NCBI RefSeq assembly: GCF_003986935.1
Contig: NZ_RJZE01000037.1
Span: 1-34,480, forward strand
Origin: Paraburkholderia kururiensis JCM 10599 = LMG 19447
GTDB taxonomy: Bacteria; Pseudomonadota; Gammaproteobacteria; Burkholderiales; Burkholderiaceae
Direction of reading: 5' to 3'
Length of the DNA stretch: 34,480 bases
Both the position numbers and the translations under genes were made by a program. This document shows positions 29,946 through 34,480 of the stretch, in pieces. Each line of letters starts with the position of its first letter. Position 1 is the stretch's first letter. Under the pieces are notes generated by a model, which saw nothing but the letters and a program-made list of their open reading frames with translations, did no database searches and had not been told where the DNA came from.

Positions 29946-30932
29946 ATGCAGACGTGCGCCTCGACCCGCGCCACCGTCGACATCCGCCGCTGCCGCAACG
30001 TCGACGAACAGGCGCTGCTGCTCGACGCCTGGAACCAGACCTACTGCCAGATCTCGCGCGGACCGTTCGACGGCTCCGTGAGTTCGTTCGTCGCGGGCGG
30101 CGTGCGCGTGCTCGTCGAGCGCCTGAACCGCACGGTGTATCAGCGCGGGGCGGTCGCACCGGGGCGCATCGCGATCGGCGTGCCGTTCCAGCTGGAAGGA
30201 CACGCGCTGCTGTGCGGCCAGCCGAGTCACCGCGACGGCCTGCACGTGTTCTCGGGCGACGGCGGCTTCGAGTTCCTCTCGCCGGACCGGCATGTGGTCG
30301 TGAATCTGGAGATCGAGCCGAACGCGATGGCGAGCCTCCTCGCACGCGAACAGATCGGGGCGCTCAAGGCGCGACTCGGCACGCATGCCACGGTGCTGAA
30401 CATCGATCCCCTGCACTTGCAGACGTATCGCGCCACGCTGAAGACGATGCTCGATGCGATCACCGCGCAGCCCGCGCTGCTGGACGACGCGGGCGCGGTG
30501 GATTCGTTCGAGCGGCACGCCATCTTCGGGCTCGCCGAGATGCTCGCGGCAACACCGGACGACGCCCCCGCGCGAAGCGCTTCTCCCGCCGCGGCGCGAA
30601 TCTCCCGGCACTGGCAGCTGGTGCGCGCGGTGCGCAACGTGGTGGAGGAATCGCCGGACTGCCCGTTGTCCGTCGCGGAACTCTGCGCGCGCTTTCACGC
30701 GAGCCGCCGCACGCTGCAATACGCGTTCGAGGAAACGCTGGGCGTGAATCCCTCCGCCTATATTCGCGCGGTGCGCCTCGGACGCGTGCGGCGCGAGCTG
30801 CGCGGCGCGCGATCCGTGACCGAGGTCGCAACGCGCTGGGGCTTCTGGCACTTCGGGAATTTTTCGGGCGAGTATCGCGAGCAGTTCGGCGAATTGCCGT
30901 CGGAGACGTTCAGGCGGGAGAACCGGTGCTGA
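29946..30932 (+). CDS. AraC family regulator, EutR-like
   Basis: This 328-residue protein has a C-terminal AraC double HTH (about 222-325: SVAELCARFHASRRTLQYAFEETLGVNPSAYIRAVRLGRVRRELRGARSVTEVATRWGFWHFGNFSGEYREQFGELPSETFRRE). Its N-terminal domain (NVDEQALLLDAWNQTYCQISRGPFDGSV, VAPGRIAIGVPFQLEG, GGFEFLSPDRHVVVNLEI) resembles that of EutR, the ethanolamine/B12 sensor. GGAG precedes ATG 29946. It is divergent from the SDR-APC permease pair and probably activates it. No eut enzyme genes are near, so the ligand may differ. Confidence 0.92.
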   Translation: MQTCASTRATVDIRRCRNVDEQALLLDAWNQTYCQISRGPFDGSVSSFVAGGVRVLVERLNRTVYQRGAVAPGRIAIGVPFQLEGHALLCGQPSHRDGLHVFSGDGGFEFLSPDRHVVVNLEIEPNAMASLLAREQIGALKARLGTHATVLNIDPLHLQTYRATLKTMLDAITAQPALLDDAGAVDSFERHAIFGLAEMLAATPDDAPARSASPAAARISRHWQLVRAVRNVVEESPDCPLSVAELCARFHASRRTLQYAFEETLGVNPSAYIRAVRLGRVRRELRGARSVTEVATRWGFWHFGNFSGEYREQFGELPSETFRRENRC

Positions 30933-31023
30933 CGGCGTGGCGCCTACAACCGGCGAGGCGCTTCGACACGGCTTCTGAACGCGATACCGACGCAGACCGT
31001 CAGCCTTGTTCGAACGCGACGGC

Positions 31024-31608
31024 TCAGGGCGCAATCCAGCTGTGAATCCAACGGTCGCCCTGACGCACATAGCGCGCCCGCAGCGGGCGATCCGCTGAAA
31101 GATCGAGCCAATCCAGACGCGCGGGGCGAACCTCGACGACGCAGAAATGCTTGAGGCCCTCGTCGGGCCCCGGAACACCGTGTGCATCGTGGGCCGTGCC
31201 GAGCGCATCGTCTGCGTGGCTCATGGGCGTTCCGGGCGCGAGCCGCGTCCGGTAGGCGACCAGGTCGTGGTCGGGACTGGCGCGCCACGCATCGAGTTGC
31301 GCTTGCCCGTCGCGAACGATCCGGGTTTCGCCGAACACCCGGATCTGCCGGCTCTGAACGGGATCCACGCCGACGAGCGCGATGCGCGGCTCCCGGCTCA
31401 GTTCGGCAATCTTCGGCGAGCGCAGGTCCGTATGGAACGTGAGCACGTTCTTCTGCTCACTCACGCCCCGAAGCAGCACGGTACGCACATTCGGGGAACC
31501 GTCGAGGCCGATCGTCGCGGCCTGCATCACCTTGAACGGCAGATCTTCTTCGCGTACAGCGGCAGCGAGGTCATCCCAGATTCGGGCGTAAATCTGTTCG
31601 AGCGTCAT
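31024..31608 (-). CDS. Pyridoxamine 5'-phosphate oxidase-related FMN-binding protein
   Basis: This 194-residue split-barrel flavoprotein (LEQIYARIWDDLAAAVREEDLPFKVMQAATIGLDGSPNVRTVLLRGV, LTFHTDLRSPKIAELSREPRIALVGVDP, RQIRVFGETRIV, FCVVEVRPARLDWLDL, RWIHSWIAP) matches the Alr4036-type PNPOx-like family rather than PdxH proper. FMN binding is expected; the reaction is not known. An AGGAG site lies 8 bases before ATG 31606-31608; the site is the end unit of an 11-bp tandem repeat. It lies 206 bases after the MFS gene on the same strand. Confidence 0.9.
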   Translation of the reverse strand: MTLEQIYARIWDDLAAAVREEDLPFKVMQAATIGLDGSPNVRTVLLRGVSEQKNVLTFHTDLRSPKIAELSREPRIALVGVDPVQSRQIRVFGETRIVRDGQAQLDAWRASPDHDLVAYRTRLAPGTPMSHADDALGTAHDAHGVPGPDEGLKHFCVVEVRPARLDWLDLSADRPLRARYVRQGDRWIHSWIAP

Positions 31609-31610
31609 CG

Positions 31611-31654
31611 GGCGGGCTCCTGGCGGGGTCCTGGCGGGGTCCTGGCGGGGTCCT
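31611..31654. repeat. 11-bp tandem repeat containing the ribosome-binding site
   Basis: GGCGGGCTCCT (31611-31621) is followed by three perfect GGCGGGGTCCT units (31622-31632, 31633-31643, 31644-31654). On the coding strand the first unit gives AGGAG, the PNPOx-like gene's ribosome-binding site; the others give AGGAC. Confidence 0.85.
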
Positions 31655-31814
31655 GACAGACCGGCCCCGGCGTTCACGCAGAACCGGGCGTCAGAAAGAG
31701 AAAGCACACCGGATGCCCGCGAAGTTCTGCCTGCCCCGCTGCGGCTTTGGCAGACAGGCTCCAAGGCTCGGCTCAGAACGTTGGCTGTCTCGCAACACAA
31801 ACCCTCCGCCCGCA

Positions 31815-33179
31815 TCAAGCCGCCGCACGACGCCCGAGCATAGCCATCGCGACGAACCCCGCCGCGCCCGCGACGAGCGCCGCCGCCGCGACCCCCAGCG
31901 CCGGCGTGAACGATCCGAAGCGCGCGGTCAGCGGCGCTGCGACGAGCGGCCCGAGAATCTGCCCGACGCCGTACGACGCGGTCGCATAGCCCATCAGCCC
32001 GGTCGCACGCGCGCCGTGCAGGCGCCGGGCATCGCGCATGGCGAACAGCGTGATCGCGGTAAACGGCAGTCCGAGCAAGGCGCTGCCCACCGAGAAGCCC
32101 GCCGCGTTCGGCCACACGATGCCGGCCGCGATGCCGAGTGCCTGCGTCGCGCAGCCGGCGGCAAGCAGCAGCCGGTTGTCCCAGTGCGCGGGCAGCCGCG
32201 CGGCGGCAAGCGCGCCGACGATCAGCGCCGCGCCGAACATGGGCCAGAACAGGTCGGGCCACGGCGAGCCGGCCGGCAGGGCGGCGCGCGCGATCACGGG
32301 CAGGAACGTCGCCGTGATGATGTAGCCGAAGCCCGGCATTCCGTACAACACGACCAGCCCGATCGCATCGGCGCGATGGCGCCGCGCGTCCTCGGAGAGC
32401 GCGGCGGGCGCGGCGGCAGTGGCCACCGCATGCGGCGTTGCGGCGGACGACTGCACGGCTGCGACATGCGGCGTTGCGGTGAACGCAGACGTGCCCGCGA
32501 CATTCGGCTTTGCCCCGAACGCAGGCGTGCCCGCGACATTCGGCGTTGCACCGAACGCAGGCGAGCCCGCCGCAGGCGCGCTCCCGAACGTGCGCCAGAT
32601 CGCGATCGACAGCACGGCCGACAGCGCGGCAAATCCCAGCCAGCCCGGCGCTGCGCGATGGCCGTCCAGTGCGCGGCCGATCAACCCCGTCAGCACGATG
32701 CCGACACCCGGCCCCGCATAGATGACGCCGCCCCATTCGGGCGCGTGCAGTTCGGCAAGGCGCCGCAGTCCCCATTGCGACACGAACACGAAGGTCCACG
32801 CGCTGACCACGCCCGCAACGAAGCGCACCACGAGCCACACCGCCAGCAGATGCCCGACGCCCATCGCGGCGGTAAGCAGAACCGTCGCGGCGAGCCCGAA
32901 GCGAATCATCCGTGCGGGCGCCATGCGCAGCGCCGCACAACTGACCGCCCCCGCGAAATAGCCCGCGTAGTTCGCCGACGCGAGCCAACTGCCGGCCTTC
33001 AGGCCGACAGACCCGTCGGCCAGCATCAGCGGCAGCAGCGGCGTGAACGCAAAGCGCCCGACACCGAGCGCCACTGCGAGCCCGACCATGCAGGCGAGCG
33101 CGGCGGCGCCGGCGCGGCGGTCGGTCTCGTCGGCGGAAAGCGCGCGGGCGGCGGCGGGCGGAGCTTCGGAACGGGCCAT
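31815..33179 (-). CDS. YbfB/YjiJ family MFS transporter, with repeat insert in the central loop
   Basis: Start at ATG 33177-33179 (MARSEAPPAAARAL), 454 residues; longer upstream starts would run into the LysR promoter. Twelve membrane segments are predicted. GLAVALGVGRFAFTPLLPLMLADG, LASANYAGYFAGAV, GVIYAGPGVGIVLTGLIG and YATASYGVGQILGPLVAAPL are YbfB/YjiJ motifs. The loop between TM6 and TM7 (residues about 205-240) contains three 12-residue repeats of the form GxPAFGAxPNVA, from a 36-bp tandem repeat, making the protein some 50 residues longer than typical. Substrate unknown. It is divergent from the LysR gene at 33302. Confidence 0.92.
   Translation of the reverse strand: MARSEAPPAAARALSADETDRRAGAAALACMVGLAVALGVGRFAFTPLLPLMLADGSVGLKAGSWLASANYAGYFAGAVSCAALRMAPARMIRFGLAATVLLTAAMGVGHLLAVWLVVRFVAGVVSAWTFVFVSQWGLRRLAELHAPEWGGVIYAGPGVGIVLTGLIGRALDGHRAAPGWLGFAALSAVLSIAIWRTFGSAPAAGSPAFGATPNVAGTPAFGAKPNVAGTSAFTATPHVAAVQSSAATPHAVATAAAPAALSEDARRHRADAIGLVVLYGMPGFGYIITATFLPVIARAALPAGSPWPDLFWPMFGAALIVGALAAARLPAHWDNRLLLAAGCATQALGIAAGIVWPNAAGFSVGSALLGLPFTAITLFAMRDARRLHGARATGLMGYATASYGVGQILGPLVAAPLTARFGSFTPALGVAAAALVAGAAGFVAMAMLGRRAAA
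32461..32568. repeat. 36-bp in-frame tandem repeat in the MFS transporter gene
   Basis: Three units occupy 32461-32496, 32497-32532 and 32533-32568, each starting GCGACATNCGGC and containing GAACGCAG. They encode GTSAFTATPHVA, GTPAFGAKPNVA and GSPAFGATPNVA. A more decayed copy is recognisable just to the left (about 32422-32460). Confidence 0.9.
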
Positions 33180-33241
33180 GGTGCGAGCGGCCGCGCGGGA
33201 GGCGCCGGCCGGAACGGAGAGGGGAACGCGTCGATCGTAGC

Positions 33242-33278
33242 TTGACCCGGCATTCTCGGAAAATGAATAATCGAGAAT
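33242..33278 (+). promoter_or_regulatory. LysR-type dyad and promoter of the divergent MFS / LysR pair
   Basis: ATTCTCG (33252-33258) and CGAGAAT (33272-33278) are perfect 7-bp inverted arms 13 bp apart, a typical LysR-regulator binding dyad. TTGACC (33242-33247) and AATAAT (33266-33271), with an 18-bp spacer, form a likely plus-strand promoter whose -10 lies inside the dyad, suggesting autorepression. Confidence 0.65.
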
Positions 33279-33301
33279 CCATCCATCGCATGGAGAGAAC
33301 A

Positions 33302-34216
33302 ATGGATCTGGCGGCACTGGCAATTTTCCGGGCGGTCGTGCGCGAGAACGGGGTGACGCGTGCCGCGGCGAAACTCAACCGCGTGCAGTCGAACGTGACG
33401 ACGCGCATCAAGCAACTCGAGGAGGACCTGGGCGCGGCGCTCTTCGTGCGCGACGGGCGCCGGCTCGTGCTGACGCCCGCCGGCCACACGCTGCTGCCGT
33501 ATGCGGAGCGTCTGCTCGCACTCGCCGACGAAGCGCGCGACGCCGTGCGCGAAGACACGCCGCGCGGGCGGCTGCGGCTCGGCACGATGGAAAGCACGGC
33601 CGCAAGCCGCCTGCCGGCCGTGCTCGCGCGCTATCACCACGCGTGGCCGGAGGTGTCGCTCGAACTCGTGACCGGCACGACCGGCTGGCTGGTCGACAAG
33701 GTGCGCGACTTCGAGATCGACGCCGCGCTGTTCGCGCGGCCGCCCGCGCCGGACACGCTGCCCGATACGTTCGAGACGGTGCCGATCTTCCGCGAGAACC
33801 TCGTGCTGCTCACGCCGCGCGGCCATCCGCCGGTTCGCACGCCGCGCGACGTGATCCCGTCGACGCTGATCGCGTTCGAGCGCGGCTGCACGTACCGCAA
33901 ATACGTCGAGCAATGGTATGCGGCGCATGGGATGAAGCCCGCGCGCGTGCTGGAACTCGGCTCGTACCACGCGATCGTCGCGTGCGTCGCGGCCGGTGCG
34001 GGGATCGCGGTGGCACCGCGCTCGGTGCTCGATCTTCAGCCGGAGACGGAGAACGTCGCGCAGCACGCGATTGCCGGGTTCGGCGAGATCGATACGCTGC
34101 TCGCGTGGCGGCAAGGGTATGCGTCGTCCGCGCTTGCCGCGCTGCGCGACGCACTCGCCGAGGCCGCACGGCAACCGGATGGCGCCGCGAAGCCGGCCGC
34201 TGCTGTGCCGGCGTGA
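33302..34216 (+). CDS. LysR family transcriptional regulator
   Basis: This 304-residue protein begins MDLAALAIFRAVVRENGVTRAAAKLNRVQSNVTTRIKQLEEDLGAALFVRDGRRLVLT, a standard LysR winged helix (residues 1-60), followed by a substrate-binding domain (about 85-290; RLGTMESTAASRLPAVLARYHHAWPEVSLEL, FRENLVLLTPRGHPPV). The start is ATG 33302, with GGAGAG upstream; an in-frame ATG lies 12 bases earlier (MERTMDL). It is divergent from the YbfB-type MFS transporter, the usual layout for this pair, and should control it through the dyad at 33252-33278. Confidence 0.94.
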   Translation: MDLAALAIFRAVVRENGVTRAAAKLNRVQSNVTTRIKQLEEDLGAALFVRDGRRLVLTPAGHTLLPYAERLLALADEARDAVREDTPRGRLRLGTMESTAASRLPAVLARYHHAWPEVSLELVTGTTGWLVDKVRDFEIDAALFARPPAPDTLPDTFETVPIFRENLVLLTPRGHPPVRTPRDVIPSTLIAFERGCTYRKYVEQWYAAHGMKPARVLELGSYHAIVACVAAGAGIAVAPRSVLDLQPETENVAQHAIAGFGEIDTLLAWRQGYASSALAALRDALAEAARQPDGAAKPAAAVPA

Positions 34217-34480
34217 GGTGTTCGCGCATGAGGGCGCCGGTGCGCTGGCGTCTGCTCCGGCAGTCGCTCCTCTGGTGGCTCTCTCAGTGGTTCTCCTGAT
34301 GGCGCCCTCGGTCGCTCCCCTGCCTTGCCGATCCCCCCAATACCCTCGCGAGTGCGCTCAACGACGGCGCCGTTGGACCACCGCCCTCGCTCGCTCCCAG
34401 CAGCAGCCGGAACAAGCGATTCGATGCGCCGTGTGTCAGTGCCACGGGAACGCCACGAATGGCCACGATGGCCCGCGCCT
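34217..34480. other. Right edge: no confident gene
   Basis: A minus-strand frame enters from beyond the window and ends at 34284 (visible part AIVAIRGVPVALTHGASNRLFRLLLG, then Gly/Ser-rich). It could be the C-terminus of a gene convergent with the LysR gene, but I recognise no family and the visible ~65 residues are too few to judge. No clear terminator is seen after the LysR gene. Confidence 0.25.

Noticed and set aside
34284..34466. 60-codon minus-strand ORF at the right edge
   Set aside because: It continues beyond the window and carries no recognisable motif, so it is recorded only as an uncertain edge region.

Overview
The window is a GC-rich, densely coded stretch from a beta-proteobacterium, most likely a Burkholderiaceae member (Paraburkholderia, Burkholderia, Trinickia or a close relative). 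This is inferred from the Burkholderia-type VgrG N-terminus, a DUF3079 protein, the PuuD-type urate oxidase, the YbiT-type ABC-F protein and the codon bias. I see no rRNA, tRNA, CRISPR array, insertion sequence or prophage. Most long open frames opposite the real genes are high-GC shadows and are left out.

Layout. 1-380: 5' part of a T6SS vgrG (minus). 789-2381: YbiT-like ABC-F ATPase (minus). 2838-3860: beta-hydroxyacid dehydrogenase-like oxidoreductase (minus). 4196-4405: dodecin (plus). 4681-9676: four-gene BMP/nucleoside-type ABC importer (minus; order ATPase, permease, permease, binding protein). 9953-10885: divergent LysR regulator. 11012-12535: 8-oxoguanine deaminase-type amidohydrolase (minus). 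13078-14778: uraH-puuD (plus). 15190-20956: minus-strand run of NCS1 permease, Asp/Glu/hydantoin racemase (likely allantoin racemase), puuE, uraD, alc and allA. 21707-21964: DUF3079. 22113-24247: DUF1992, tadA and ldcA (minus). 24383-25923: XRE/MmyB regulator and ThpR-like 2H phosphoesterase (minus). 26017-26904: SDR/epimerase (plus). 27136-29597: SDR and APC permease (minus). 29946-30932: EutR-like AraC regulator (plus). 31024-33179: YbfB-type MFS transporter and PNPOx-like flavoprotein (minus). 33302-34216: LysR regulator (plus).

How the genes work together. The centre (about 4.7-21 kb) is a purine-catabolism island. The predicted flow is: import by the BMP-type ABC system and/or NCS1 permease; 8-oxoguanine to urate (amidohydrolase); urate to 5-hydroxyisourate (PuuD, a membrane enzyme with a c-type haem domain); then OHCU (UraH), S-allantoin (UraD), allantoate (PuuE, helped by the racemase), ureidoglycolate (Alc) and glyoxylate plus urea (AllA). 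No xanthine dehydrogenase, urease or glyoxylate carboligase lies in the window. Short start/stop overlaps couple puuE-uraD, alc-allA, the DUF1992 gene with tadA, and the XRE regulator with thpR.

The most unusual property of the window is the number of short tandem repeats. In coding DNA the units are multiples of three (6, 12, 24 and 36 bp) and sit in linkers or termini of otherwise ordinary enzymes. In two genes the array spans the stop codon, so that the stop is repeated in frame. Between genes the units are 10-13 bp. Other regulatory signals are a sigma70-like promoter overlapped by a GntR-like operator upstream of the NCS1 permease, a LysR-type dyad before the last regulator, and several clear intrinsic terminators.
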